A stretch of DNA of 64,000 nucleotides. Source: Aureisphaera galaxeae. GTDB taxonomy: Bacteria > Bacteroidota > Bacteroidia > Flavobacteriales > Flavobacteriaceae. Each line of letters opens with the position of its first letter. Position 1 is the stretch's first letter. Shown in pieces: positions 42,994 through 50,773 of the stretch. Location of the stretch: the NCBI RefSeq assembly GCF_028561275.1, contig NZ_JAQQTF010000004.1, positions 558,001 through 622,000 on the forward strand, given 5' to 3'. The position numbers and the translations under genes are program-made. Below the pieces are notes generated by a model. It saw only the letters and a list, made by a program, of their open reading frames with translations. It was not told where the DNA came from and made no database searches.

Positions 42994-43302
42994 TTATTGG
43001 GCTTTTCTTACCAAGAATCCCAATCCCATACCGCGTAGCATCTTTTTTTCAAAGTTCCAAAAGAAAGCATACTCTCCAAAGAGCCAACCAAAGAACACCA
43101 ATAGCACTTGATAAATGGGAAGAATGATAAGAATCCTAACGGGCCAATAGATATACCAACCCATTTCCCTGGTAATACCAACGGCATCGGTTAAGGGACC
43201 TGCAAACTTTGCTGAGGTACTTCCTGTGATGGCAAAAACAATAAAAATGACCGTAAGTTGCCAGTTGGAGGTAATGCCCCAACGTTGTTTGAGTTTATTC
43301 AT
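42994..43302 (-). CDS. DUF6787-like membrane protein
   Basis: The 102-residue protein has two membrane helices (about 16-35 and 49-75), with conserved-looking RWGITSNWQLTVIFIVFAIT, GSTSAKFAGPLTDAVGI and a final FWNFEKKMLRGMG. The family is known only by sequence in Bacteroidota. It follows the DUF6146-like lipoprotein gene by 6 bp on the same strand, an association I recall as common in flavobacteria. No function is known. Confidence 0.78.
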   Translation of the reverse strand: MNKLKQRWGITSNWQLTVIFIVFAITGSTSAKFAGPLTDAVGITREMGWYIYWPVRILIILPIYQVLLVFFGWLFGEYAFFWNFEKKMLRGMGLGFLVRKAQ

Positions 43303-43308
43303 AGTTTG

Positions 43309-43746
43309 TTATCCTCTGCTAATTCCCCGACTTCCCGGGAGGTTTTGATTGTACCGTTGTTGAAAATAAAGGAAGTAATTGTACAGTAGGTAATTTACTT
43401 CGTATCCATAATCGATATTGAACTCATAGTTAATCTCCTGCTGGTACAGATTTCTGTCGAACTGCTGGAAATTCATGACTCTTCGGTTGTATTCGATCAC
43501 GAACTGTTGATTTTTACGTTCCAAAAAGTCTTGCCCGTAATACCCTCTAGGGTATTGAGTAACTAACCAGGAATTAAATCCGGGATCAATGATAATGATT
43601 TCATATTCCAACTCATCGTTGGCAATTCTAACGGTATCATTGGCAGCTTCGGCGACGGCTTCACTATCTTTCTGTACGACCGATTTAGAACTATCGCAGC
43701 TGGCAAAGGTGAGGATACAAATGAGAATGATTGCAAAATACTTCAT
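43309..43746 (-). CDS. DUF6146-like lipoprotein
   Basis: The 145-residue protein is a predicted lipoprotein (signal ILICILTFASC, Cys17). The conserved-looking domain has IIDPGFNSWLVTQYPRGYYG near 53-72, then RKNQQFVIEYNRRVMN and a Tyr/Asn-rich strand region ending in FQQRYNQNLPGSRGISRG. It likely sits in the periplasmic face of a membrane. Cotranscribed with the DUF6787-like gene. Function unknown. Confidence 0.8.
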   Translation of the reverse strand: MKYFAIILICILTFASCDSSKSVVQKDSEAVAEAANDTVRIANDELEYEIIIIDPGFNSWLVTQYPRGYYGQDFLERKNQQFVIEYNRRVMNFQQFDRNLYQQEINYEFNIDYGYEVNYLLYNYFLYFQQRYNQNLPGSRGISRG

Positions 43747-43820
43747 AGCTCACGTTTTATGTTATAAAGTTATGAAAACGCCCTGTTTTTGAGCGTGTTT
43801 TAACTGTGTTTAACAAAAAA

Positions 43821-43848
43821 TGTGCCTTAAACTCGCGTCTAAGGCACA
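43821..43848 (-). terminator. Rho-independent terminator
   Basis: A perfect 9-bp stem TGTGCCTTA / TAAGGCACA is followed on the minus strand by TTTTTTG. It ends the DUF937 gene transcript. Confidence 0.85.
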
Positions 43849-43873
43849 TCATTATACTTCGCAATGTATAATG

Positions 43874-44512
43874 TTATCTTCCAAAGAGTCCGCCTAGCAG
43901 TCCGCCAAGGCCTCCGCTCTTTTTATTGCCGCTTAATAGCATTCCTGCCACATCATCGATCACACTACCATCGTTGTCACCATCTAAGAGGGACTCAATT
44001 AAGCTTTGTTGTTTGGGTTGGTTTCTTCCGCCACCCATAAGTCCGCCGAGTAAATCACCAATACCCGCCTGACTATTCACATTCTGTTGTCTTTGTTGTT
44101 TTCCTAAATACCCAAGTAGGATAGGGGCGGCTACCTTTAAAATATTCATGACCGCTCCAGAATCCATCCCCGATTTATTGGAAAGGGCATTGGCTACATT
44201 GTTTTGTGAACCGCCCAAAACATGTCCTAATATCCCCATTCCATCATCCTTAACGGCTTGGTCTACACCGCCTCCAAAAAGGCCACCAAGGTTGTCTAAA
44301 ATGCTTCCGTCGTGCTTTCCATTAAGGGCTCCTAAAAGTCCAGCAGCACCTTCCGGAGTAGAGGCGTTACGCTTCATGGCTCCCATAAGAATGGGAAGCC
44401 CCATTTGTAATACCGAAGCTGTTTTATCTACGGGCTGATTGGTTTCACTACTAACACCACTAATAATTTGGCGTCCTGCTTCACTGTTCAATAAATCAAG
44501 TATACCTGACAT
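43874..44512 (-). CDS. DUF937 family protein
   Basis: The 212-residue protein matches DUF937 (YidB-like): LLNSEAGRQIISGVSSETNQ, then VLQMGLPILMGAMKRNASTP, a Gly-rich linker (GGLFGGGVDQAVKDDGMGIL), VLGGSQNNVANALSNKSGMD and KVAAPILLGYLGKQQRQ, with a Gly/Leu-rich C-terminus (GGLGGLLGGLFGR). No signal peptide is present. The fold is helical with two similar halves. Function is unknown. It lies 52 bp downstream of serA. Confidence 0.9.
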   Translation of the reverse strand: MSGILDLLNSEAGRQIISGVSSETNQPVDKTASVLQMGLPILMGAMKRNASTPEGAAGLLGALNGKHDGSILDNLGGLFGGGVDQAVKDDGMGILGHVLGGSQNNVANALSNKSGMDSGAVMNILKVAAPILLGYLGKQQRQQNVNSQAGIGDLLGGLMGGGRNQPKQQSLIESLLDGDNDGSVIDDVAGMLLSGNKKSGGLGGLLGGLFGR

Positions 44513-44564
44513 GCTCTTTACGTTTTTTGGTTATTTCCTAAAGGTAGGAAAAGTTAGAAACAAT

Positions 44565-45515
44565 TTAGCTGAGCAAAGAAATTATTTGACTCGCCAATTC
44601 GGTTCCAATTCGGTCTTGTGCCTCTTTGGTAGCAGCACCAATATGAGGGCTTAAGGAAACCTTTCCGTTCATAAGTACTTTAATAGCTGGAGTGGGTTCC
44701 GCTTCAAAAACGTCCAATCCAGCAAAGGATAGTTTGCCGTCTTCCAATGCATCCAATAGAGCCACTTCATCGATCACGCCACCTCGTGCCGCATTGATCA
44801 AAGCCGCACCTGGCTTCATTTGCCCTAGTTCGCTTTTTCCAATCACATAATCCTTTTGGGCAGGGACGTGTAGCGTTACGAAATCACTCTGTTTCAACAA
44901 TTCGTTCAGTTCCATGTGCTGGAAAGAGAAAGACACCTGCTGTCCGTCGAAGAATTGTACATCGATGCTCGCATTTTCCACATAGCTATCGCTATAAATA
45001 ACTCGCATTCCAACTCCCAATGCAATTTTGGCTACTTCTTGTCCAATACGGCCAAAACCAATAATACCCATGGTTTTTCCACGAAGTTCTACACCACCGG
45101 CATAGCTTTTCTTTAAGTCTTTAAATTTGGTATCTCCTTCTAAGGGCATGTTGCGGTTGGCATCGAACAAAAACCGAACACCACCATACAAGTGGGCAAA
45201 TACCAATTCGGCCACAGATGCAGAAGATGCAGCTGGAGTATTAATTACATGCAATCCTTTTTCGCGTGCGTAGTCCACATCTATATTATCCATTCCTACA
45301 CCTCCACGTCCGATCAATTTTAGATTGGGACATGCATCGATGATATCCTTTCTCACTTTGGTAGCACTGCGTACCAAGATTCCATCAATGTTTTCGTCAT
45401 TGATGTAATTGATTAATTGCTCTTGAGCTACTTTCGTTGTAATCACTTCGAAACCACCAGTGGTAAGGGCATCAACTCCGCTTTGTGAGATTCCGTCGTT
45501 TGCTAGTATTTTCAT
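44565..45515 (-). CDS. serA: D-3-phosphoglycerate dehydrogenase-type 2-hydroxyacid dehydrogenase
   Basis: The 316-residue enzyme has the D-2-hydroxyacid dehydrogenase fold. The NAD-binding motif is MGIIGFGRIGQEVAKIALGV, with Arg/Glu/His catalytic residues in LINAARGGVIDE, AGLDVFEAEP and LSPHIGAATKEA. Its position beside serC, and its short form without ACT domains, point to phosphoglycerate oxidation, the first step of serine synthesis. A broken four-helix-bundle gene and repeat tracts separate it from serC. Confidence 0.93.
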   Translation of the reverse strand: MKILANDGISQSGVDALTTGGFEVITTKVAQEQLINYINDENIDGILVRSATKVRKDIIDACPNLKLIGRGGVGMDNIDVDYAREKGLHVINTPAASSASVAELVFAHLYGGVRFLFDANRNMPLEGDTKFKDLKKSYAGGVELRGKTMGIIGFGRIGQEVAKIALGVGMRVIYSDSYVENASIDVQFFDGQQVSFSFQHMELNELLKQSDFVTLHVPAQKDYVIGKSELGQMKPGAALINAARGGVIDEVALLDALEDGKLSFAGLDVFEAEPTPAIKVLMNGKVSLSPHIGAATKEAQDRIGTELASQIISLLS

Positions 45516-45520
45516 TGTCA

Positions 45521-45569
45521 GTTTTAAGTTTTAAGTGCTAAATTTTAAGTTATAAGTACTTGGTTCAAC
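45521..45569. repeat. Heptamer tract GTTTTAA-type, seven units
   Basis: Consecutive 7-bp units GTTTTAA, GTTTTAA, GTGCTAA, ATTTTAA, GTTATAA, GTACTTG, GTTCAAC fill the gap between the serA start and the broken four-helix-bundle gene. Period is exact, sequence degenerate. Confidence 0.75.
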
Positions 45570-45610
45570 TTATTGGTCTTGATTCTTACATTCTCCAAAA
45601 GTCTTTATAA

Positions 45611-45948
45611 CTAAAGATTTTGTTGACTTGTTTTTACAATTTTTGTCAATATTTTTATGATCTGTTCTATTTCGTTTAGATATGGCTTCATATCTGCTCG
45701 AATTATCTTTCCTTTTTCAATCAATCGTAACCAGTATCCGGTTTCTCGAGCTTCCTTTGAAGCAATCGCCATTTTGGCAATAAAATCTTTTTTGTTTTGT
45801 CCCGCACCTGCTTCATCACATACGTTGGCTCCAATACTAGTAGCAGATCTTAGAAGCTGATCAGCAAAGACGTATTCTTTATGTTCTCTAAGCAGTTTTA
45901 CCAGTTTAATTACGCTAAGTGAAAATTCAAAGCTATTTCCTCAATCAT
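45611..45948 (-). pseudogene. Four-helix-bundle (S23/bAvd-like) protein gene with a frameshift
   Basis: Reading the minus strand from 45931, 106 open codons end at TAG 45611: FEFSLSVIKLVKLLREHKEY, FADQLLRSATSIGANV, CDEAGAGQNKKDFIAKMAIA and SKEARETGYWLRLI are diagnostic of the PF05635 four-helix-bundle family (23S rRNA intervening-sequence protein / bAvd). The natural start ATG at 45948 with MIEE is in another frame; one extra A in the AAA at 45938-45936 would restore MIEENSFEFSL. Without it no ATG, GTG or TTG opens the frame before residue 50. Either the gene is dead, or the assembly has an indel. It is bracketed by two different heptamer arrays. Confidence 0.8.
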
Positions 45949-45970
45949 TTATCCTAATTCAACATTTTAA

Positions 45971-46030
45971 CACTCAACACTCAACACTCAATACTCAACA
46001 CTCAACACTCAACACTCAACACTCAACACT
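45971..46030. repeat. CACTCAA heptamer array, 8.6 copies
   Basis: Eight units of CACTCAA (one reads TACTCAA) plus CACT run without a break and stop 4 bp before the serC stop codon. The unit differs by one base from the CACTCAT rotation of the large array at 20181. Confidence 0.95.
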
Positions 46031-46034
46031 TAGA

Positions 46035-47099
46035 TCACGATTTCCTCTCAAACTCCTGCATCACATCTACCAATACCTGAACACTTTCCAATGGCAGGGC
46101 GTTGTACATAGAGGCGCGGTATCCACCTACACTTCTGTGTCCGTTCAATCCATTAATTCCCGCTTCCTGCCACATGGAGTTGAATAATTCTCCATTAGCT
46201 CCTTCAGCCAAATTGAAGGTAGCATTCATCTTAGATCGGTCTTCCTTGGCAGCGAAACCTACAAATAATGGGTTTCTGTCAATTTCATTGTATAATAAAG
46301 ACGCCTTGTTGTTATTTACTTTTTCAATAGCAGCAATGCCTCCTAGGTCCTTCAACCATTGTAGGGTAAGCATAGAAGTATACACCGCAAAAACAGGAGG
46401 GGTATTGAACATACTGTCCTTTCCTATGTGTACTTTATAATCCAACATAGAAGGAATGGTACGATCTACTTTTCCGAGTACATCTTCCTTCACCACTACC
46501 AAGGTAGTTCCTGCTGGTCCCATGTTTTTCTGGGCACCCGCATAGATGATATCGAATTTAGAGAAGTCCATTTCACGGGAGAAAATATCGCTGCTCATAT
46601 CACATACCAAAGGAACATTCACTTCTGGAAAATCGGTAATCTGTGTTCCGAAAATGGTATTATTACTGGTACAGTGAAAATAATCTGCATCGCTAGGTAC
46701 TTCATATCCTTTTGGGATATAGTTGAAGTTTCCATCCTTGGAGGAAGCTACTTCGACCAATTCCCCAAACATTTTTGCTTCTTTAATCGCTTTGGTAGAC
46801 CATGTACCAGTGTTTAGGTAGGCTGCCTTATTTTGAAGCAGATTGTGGGCTACCATTAAGAACTCCATGCTCGCTCCTCCTTGCAGGAACAAAGCCTTGT
46901 ATCCCTTATCCTGAAGTCCCAAAAGCTCCAATGAAAGGCTTTGCGCCTGTTCCATGATCGAAACAAATTCCTTGCTTCGGTGGGAGATTTCAATAAGGGA
47001 AAGACCGATGTTGTCTAATTCGACTACAGCTTCGGATGCTTTTTTCATTACTTCCTGTGGCAAAATACATGGGCCAGCACTAAAATTATGTTTCTTCAC
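46035..47099 (-). CDS. serC: Phosphoserine aminotransferase
   Basis: The 354-residue PLP enzyme makes phosphoserine from 3-phosphohydroxypyruvate and glutamate. Typical motifs: NFSAGPCILPQEVM at the start, EISHRSKEF, FLQGGASMEFLMV, FHCTSNNTIFGTQI, and IIYAGAQKNMGPAGTTLVVV containing the PLP lysine. C-terminal NGLNGHRSVGGYRASMYNAL is also standard. With serA it supplies serine from glycolysis. Its 3' flank is the CACTCAA array, not a hairpin terminator. Confidence 0.97.
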   Translation of the reverse strand: MKKHNFSAGPCILPQEVMKKASEAVVELDNIGLSLIEISHRSKEFVSIMEQAQSLSLELLGLQDKGYKALFLQGGASMEFLMVAHNLLQNKAAYLNTGTWSTKAIKEAKMFGELVEVASSKDGNFNYIPKGYEVPSDADYFHCTSNNTIFGTQITDFPEVNVPLVCDMSSDIFSREMDFSKFDIIYAGAQKNMGPAGTTLVVVKEDVLGKVDRTIPSMLDYKVHIGKDSMFNTPPVFAVYTSMLTLQWLKDLGGIAAIEKVNNNKASLLYNEIDRNPLFVGFAAKEDRSKMNATFNLAEGANGELFNSMWQEAGINGLNGHRSVGGYRASMYNALPLESVQVLVDVMQEFERKS

Positions 47100-47246
47100 A
47101 ATGAGGTGATTTATAGAGTTATTTGGTTTAAAATTTTGCAGCTACAAAGATGAGAAATATGGAAGGAATACAGGTTAAAAAATCAACAAATTATCAATAC
47201 AATGTCAACAAATATCAGCTTTTGAAAGCTTCTGAAAATTGAGGAC

Positions 47247-47264
47247 CGAAATCTGAGGATTTCG
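47247..47264 (-). terminator. Hairpin, possible weak terminator
   Basis: CGAAATC and GATTTCG form a 7-bp stem with a 4-nt loop, 10 bp after the acyl-CoA reductase gene on the minus strand. No strong T-run follows. Confidence 0.45.
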
Positions 47265-47273
47265 AAATCTATG

Positions 47274-48287
47274 CTACAATTCCAGCAAGAATTTTAAGGT
47301 ATCCACACCATCGGCATAATCCCAAAGCTTTGGCGATTGTGCTTCCCCGAAAGGAATTTCGCCTTCCCATCCCGTTTGCCCCACAATACATTGTATGTTT
47401 TCCTGGTTTTCAGAAAGATGATCTTTCAGGTGATCCAAGTCCTTATATCGCTCATAAAACACGACCGAAATAGGAGAAGAGAACTGTGTGTCTTCTTTCA
47501 GCAACATGAACTCATTGTCCAATAAGGAAACATCGCTCATTAAGTACACCGCCTTGTTATAATCGTAGTTGTTGATGTACTTGTCGTTGTAAATGATTTC
47601 CTTCCAAGCATACATGCCATTGAAGAAGGCGTCGAAGTCATAATCTTCTGGGAGGTATACTTTAGAAACATTACGGCATCCCAAACCGAAATACTGAAAC
47701 ACATCACCGGCAAGTGCTTCCATTTGTGCTTTGGACTCATTCCCCGTAAGCACCGCTACCGAGTTTCGGTTTTTCCGAATGATGTTGGGATATTTCCCAA
47801 AGTAGTAATCGAAATAACGTGCCGTATTGTTACTTCCCGTAGCGATCACAGCATCGAAGCCTTCCAGTTTGTCTTCAGTAAAGCGTATGTAGGATGCAAA
47901 GGCCGGTTCTATGGTTATGAGTTCTTTGGCCAAATAGGGCAACAATACCCGATCATTGGAAGAAAGCTTGGCCAACACCTTATGGCCGCTCATTAATACC
48001 GAAAGGAAATCGTGAAAACCCACCAAGGGAATATTTCCCGCCATCACGATTGCGATGGTTTTGGAAGCGGTGTTTTCCGAAAAAGAATAATTCGCCGTCC
48101 AAGACTCCAAATTCGTTTGTTGCAAAGCTTTCCCCCAACTTTCTAAAGCAAATTGTAGATTGTCTGGAGTAAACCAACCGTTTTGGGCTTTTGCCTGTAG
48201 TAGTGCCGCATTATCGGTGTCTTGGGACCATTCTGAAAGAAACGTCCCGAGCTTAGTAAATGCGTTAATTCTTTGTTGTAATTGCAT
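47274..48287 (-). CDS. LuxC-like acyl-CoA reductase
   Basis: The 337-residue protein belongs to the LuxC/acyl-CoA reductase family (aldehyde dehydrogenase fold). It shows [20 protein letters not shown] near 91-110, [38 protein letters not shown] and [17 protein letters not shown], whose Cys is the likely nucleophile. It would reduce an acyl-CoA or acyl-enzyme to an aldehyde. The ATG at 48287 is used; an upstream in-frame start at 48413 would overlap the divergent ferredoxin gene and its promoters. Physiological substrate unknown. Confidence 0.88.
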   Translation of the reverse strand: MQLQQRINAFTKLGTFLSEWSQDTDNAALLQAKAQNGWFTPDNLQFALESWGKALQQTNLESWTANYSFSENTASKTIAIVMAGNIPLVGFHDFLSVLMSGHKVLAKLSSNDRVLLPYLAKELITIEPAFASYIRFTEDKLEGFDAVIATGSNNTARYFDYYFGKYPNIIRKNRNSVAVLTGNESKAQMEALAGDVFQYFGLGCRNVSKVYLPEDYDFDAFFNGMYAWKEIIYNDKYINNYDYNKAVYLMSDVSLLDNEFMLLKEDTQFSSPISVVFYERYKDLDHLKDHLSENQENIQCIVGQTGWEGEIPFGEAQSPKLWDYADGVDTLKFLLEL

Positions 48288-48294
48288 GCGGTGT

Positions 48295-48325
48295 TTGGAG
48301 AAGCCCTTTTTCAGTGTTAAATTTG
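48295..48325 (+). promoter_or_regulatory. Promoter of the ferredoxin gene
   Basis: TTG at 48295-48297, 20 bp, then TAAATTTG at 48318-48325 match the Bacteroidota promoter consensus. The ferredoxin ATG is 26 nt downstream. Confidence 0.65.
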
Positions 48326-48328
48326 CGG

Positions 48329-48336
48329 CAAAGTTA
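48329..48336 (-). promoter_or_regulatory. -7 box of the acyl-CoA reductase gene (TAACTTTG)
   Basis: On the minus strand TAACTTTG lies 41 nt before the ATG at 48287. It is interleaved with the plus-strand ferredoxin promoter. Confidence 0.6.
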
Positions 48337-48351
48337 GAAAAAGAAATCGCT

Positions 48352-48702
48352 ATGGCCATTATCATCACAGACGAATGTATTAATTGCGGGGCTTGCGAAC
48401 CAGAATGCCCCAATACTGCTATTTATGAAGGAGCGGACGATTGGCGTTATGCCGACGGTACCGATCTGGAGGGCGATTTGGTATTGCCCAATGGTAAGTC
48501 TGTGAATGCCGAGGAAACCCAAGAGCCTGTTAGCGATGAAATCTACTACATCGTTCCCGATAAGTGTACGGAGTGCAAAGGCTTCCACGAAGAGCCTCAA
48601 TGTGCTGCTGTTTGTCCCGTAGATTGCTGCGTTCCCGACGAAGACAATGTAGAGTCGGACGAAGTACTACTCGGTAAGCAGTCGTTTATGCATTTTAAGT
48701 AG
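48352..48702 (+). CDS. Ferredoxin with two 4Fe-4S sites
   Basis: The 116-residue soluble protein has Cys9, Cys12, Cys15 and Cys19 in the classic C-x2-C-x2-C-x3-C-P pattern and a second set, [18 protein letters not shown] (C-x2-C-x8-C-x3-C-P). It is very acidic and binds two [4Fe-4S] clusters, carrying electrons to unknown partners. The start at 48352 is set by the promoter and by the family's usual MAI-type N-terminus. It is divergent from the acyl-CoA reductase gene. Confidence 0.94.
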   Translation: MAIIITDECINCGACEPECPNTAIYEGADDWRYADGTDLEGDLVLPNGKSVNAEETQEPVSDEIYYIVPDKCTECKGFHEEPQCAAVCPVDCCVPDEDNVESDEVLLGKQSFMHFK

Positions 48703-48717
48703 GGTTTTATTACTGAA

Positions 48718-49425
48718 TTATACTTTTAGTTTTACTTTTTGAGGCTTTGTTGTATTTGACCATGATATAAGCCCTCCAGCCACAAGTATGGCTCCACCAA
48801 TGAAAGGGAATCCTGCACCCACTAAATCTGCCATATTCGAAGAAAACAAAAAGGGTAGACAAAATAGCATACCCGAAATCCCTGCTGTTATAGCACCTAA
48901 CGCGCCAATTTTAATAAATGAGCTTGGCTTATAAACAACGTCTAGGGTCTCTTTAGAAGGCAATACAATTTCTTTCCTGAGTTCTTCTAGATTTCTATGG
49001 CCACAGGCGTCTAGGGTCCAATGGGAAATAGGTAAGGTTCGTTTTCCGTGTATGTAATCCTCATAAAAAGTACGCCAGCGATCAGGAAGTAGAAGCGCTC
49101 CAAAAACAAAGATCAGGTAACTGGGAATTGAATGATTCCCATTTCCGATCATAAAAGCCTGTAGTCTAATCTCTTCTTCCGGAGTCATTTCATAATCCAA
49201 TAGTATATGTTTAAGATCGTGACTTTCAAAACCAGGGACGAAATGAAGTTTACGAGAGCGCAAACAATTTGCAATTTCGGCTCCTAAGGTTCCTTCTGGG
49301 AGTTTGTTCAATGCTTCCAATTTGGAGTGATAGGTAGACATTTCACTAAAAAATGTGATGACTTTTACTGCAAAATCAAAGGAGATCTTGATAATCTTAC
49401 GGGCGGCTTTCTGGAATAAATTCAT
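48718..49425 (-). CDS. Coq4-like protein
   Basis: The 235-residue protein contains the metal motif of Coq4, H-D-x2-H-x11-E: His69-Asp70, His73 and Glu85 (SHDLKHILLDYEMTPEEE), followed by IRLQAFMIGNGNHSIPSYL. Coq4 acts in ubiquinone assembly in mitochondria; in Bacteroidota, which use menaquinone, the role is unclear. Two membrane helices near the C-terminus (about 165-185 and 195-215) are extra relative to classical Coq4. Convergent with the ferredoxin gene, 15 bp apart. Confidence 0.82.
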   Translation of the reverse strand: MNLFQKAARKIIKISFDFAVKVITFFSEMSTYHSKLEALNKLPEGTLGAEIANCLRSRKLHFVPGFESHDLKHILLDYEMTPEEEIRLQAFMIGNGNHSIPSYLIFVFGALLLPDRWRTFYEDYIHGKRTLPISHWTLDACGHRNLEELRKEIVLPSKETLDVVYKPSSFIKIGALGAITAGISGMLFCLPFLFSSNMADLVGAGFPFIGGAILVAGGLISWSNTTKPQKVKLKV

Positions 49426-49577
49426 TTTTTGAGCACTTTGTTATAAAACTAGATGTATTTACTATTTGGGTAAACGCAGAATTAGGGAAGCGCATTGTTG
49501 AATGAAAGAAATAGAGCACCGTTTTAATGAATAACGATTTTTCGTTTTTCATCAATGGAAAAAGAGCATCAGAACAA

Positions 49578-49603
49578 GAAACTCCCACCGAAGCGGGAGT
49601 TTC
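49578..49603 (-). terminator. Hairpin terminator
   Basis: A perfect 9-bp stem GAAACTCCC / GGGAGTTTC with an 8-nt loop, 27 bp after the lipoprotein gene ending at 49630. On the minus strand a modest T-rich stretch (TTGTTCT) follows. Confidence 0.75.
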
Positions 49604-49629
49604 TACTATTTTCAAGGTTTTATATTGCA

Positions 49630-50385
49630 TTAGTCCCAAAGGCTTCCTACAGCAGATGACCATCCCGCTGCAAAGGCAACACTACCAGCAATAGCTACGT
49701 TTGCCCCAGGAACGGTAAGACCAACTCCTACTGCCATGAAATACCCAGCAGCACCAGCAATATCATTTCTCACGGCCTTTTTCCACCATGGAATTCTTGA
49801 AAAGCCAGTAGTACCACAAGGAGCCAATCCCATTCCGCCAGCGGCAACGGGAGTCCATAGTTGCGCAGATTTTCTAGCAACGCTTATGGAAGTCATCATA
49901 AAGCTCCAGTCGAAGCAATCCAAATTGGAATCTACTTGGCTTTGTAACGCTGTTAGGCCGGCAACGAAACTTGCATAATCGTTACTCTGGTCAATTAGAT
50001 TCATCAATTGGTTATAGTAGCCCACAGTAGCGGGATTGTTGAATTGTTGGGCATAATCCTCGGCAGCAAAGGTTACCCTTGGATCGTTAGTCATTTCCTT
50101 GATATGATTATCATTAAATTCTCCTTTACCCAGGGACCTGTATGTAGCCATTGCATCCTCCATGAAATCGGGGGAGTTACAATCCAATTGCTGCAACCAA
50201 TCTATTACGTATTCGTTGTGTTTTTCCCCTATTAAATTAATTTCTTCGATGGAAAAAGAACCGCAACTTCTATCCGATAGGTTAAGCTGATCTGGAGCTT
50301 TACTCTCTCCGTTATCGAGTTTACTTTCTGAGGTGCAACTAACTACCAATAGGCTAAAAAGGACTAAATGAAATACATTTTTCAT
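49630..50385 (-). CDS. Lipoprotein with Gly/Ala-rich hydrophobic C-terminus
   Basis: The 251-residue protein is a predicted lipoprotein (LVLFSLLVVSC, Cys17). A helical middle (about 45-165) contains INLIGEKHNEYVIDWLQQL and YAQQFNNPATVGYYNQLMNL. The last 45 residues are a Gly/Ala-rich hydrophobic segment (GAAGYFMAVGVGLTVPG and VAIAGSVAFAAGWSSAVGS), similar in style to membrane-active bacteriocin peptides. I do not recognise the family; no leader-peptidase or immunity gene is near, so a bacteriocin role is only a thought. It has its own terminator. Confidence 0.75.
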   Translation of the reverse strand: MKNVFHLVLFSLLVVSCTSESKLDNGESKAPDQLNLSDRSCGSFSIEEINLIGEKHNEYVIDWLQQLDCNSPDFMEDAMATYRSLGKGEFNDNHIKEMTNDPRVTFAAEDYAQQFNNPATVGYYNQLMNLIDQSNDYASFVAGLTALQSQVDSNLDCFDWSFMMTSISVARKSAQLWTPVAAGGMGLAPCGTTGFSRIPWWKKAVRNDIAGAAGYFMAVGVGLTVPGANVAIAGSVAFAAGWSSAVGSLWD

Positions 50386-50561
50386 ACTTATAAAATTAAA
50401 TTGATTCCTACTCTATTATAGCTTTTCGGATACCGCTAATGGTAGATAGAGGGTAAAAGGAATTTTTGTTACCCAGTGGTTGTGAAAAATGATCGGATAA
50501 GAACTTTTTAACCATGACACTTCATATAATCCTAAGGCTAGCGAGCAGCTTTTCGCATCAT

Positions 50562-50692
50562 TCGGCGTTCGAACAGTATTCCAAATTACAGTCCGCCGAG
50601 TGTTCTTCGAAGAAGAATGTATCGAGGTGCCTGTAATAAGTGCCCCTCGATACCAGAAACCAAAAAATCACCCTTCAACAGGCTCAGGGTGA
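50562..50692. repeat. Mosaic of REP-like inverted repeats
   Basis: Four palindromic elements lie in a row: TCGGCG / CGCCGA (50562-50599) enclosing GTTCGAAC; TTCTTCGAAGAA (50603-50614); TATCGAGG / CCTCGATA (50620-50652); TCACCCT / AGGGTGA (50668-50692). The last is of a type I recall as common between genes in Bacteroidota. The remaining part of the 388-bp gap (50386-50773) has no gene that I can see. Confidence 0.75.
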
Positions 50693-50773
50693 CAAAAAAA
50701 TCCACTTCCTCGGTTACAATCCCTTTTCGAGAATTGACATAAGAGTGATTGTTAAACCATTAATCCTATAATC

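Noticed and set aside
45657-45860. 67-codon plus-strand frame
   Set aside because: It is antisense to the four-helix-bundle pseudogene, whose minus-strand reading matches a known family.
49397-49663. 88-codon minus-strand frame between the lipoprotein and Coq4-like genes
   Set aside because: It runs through the terminator hairpin at 49578-49603 and overlaps the ends of both real genes.
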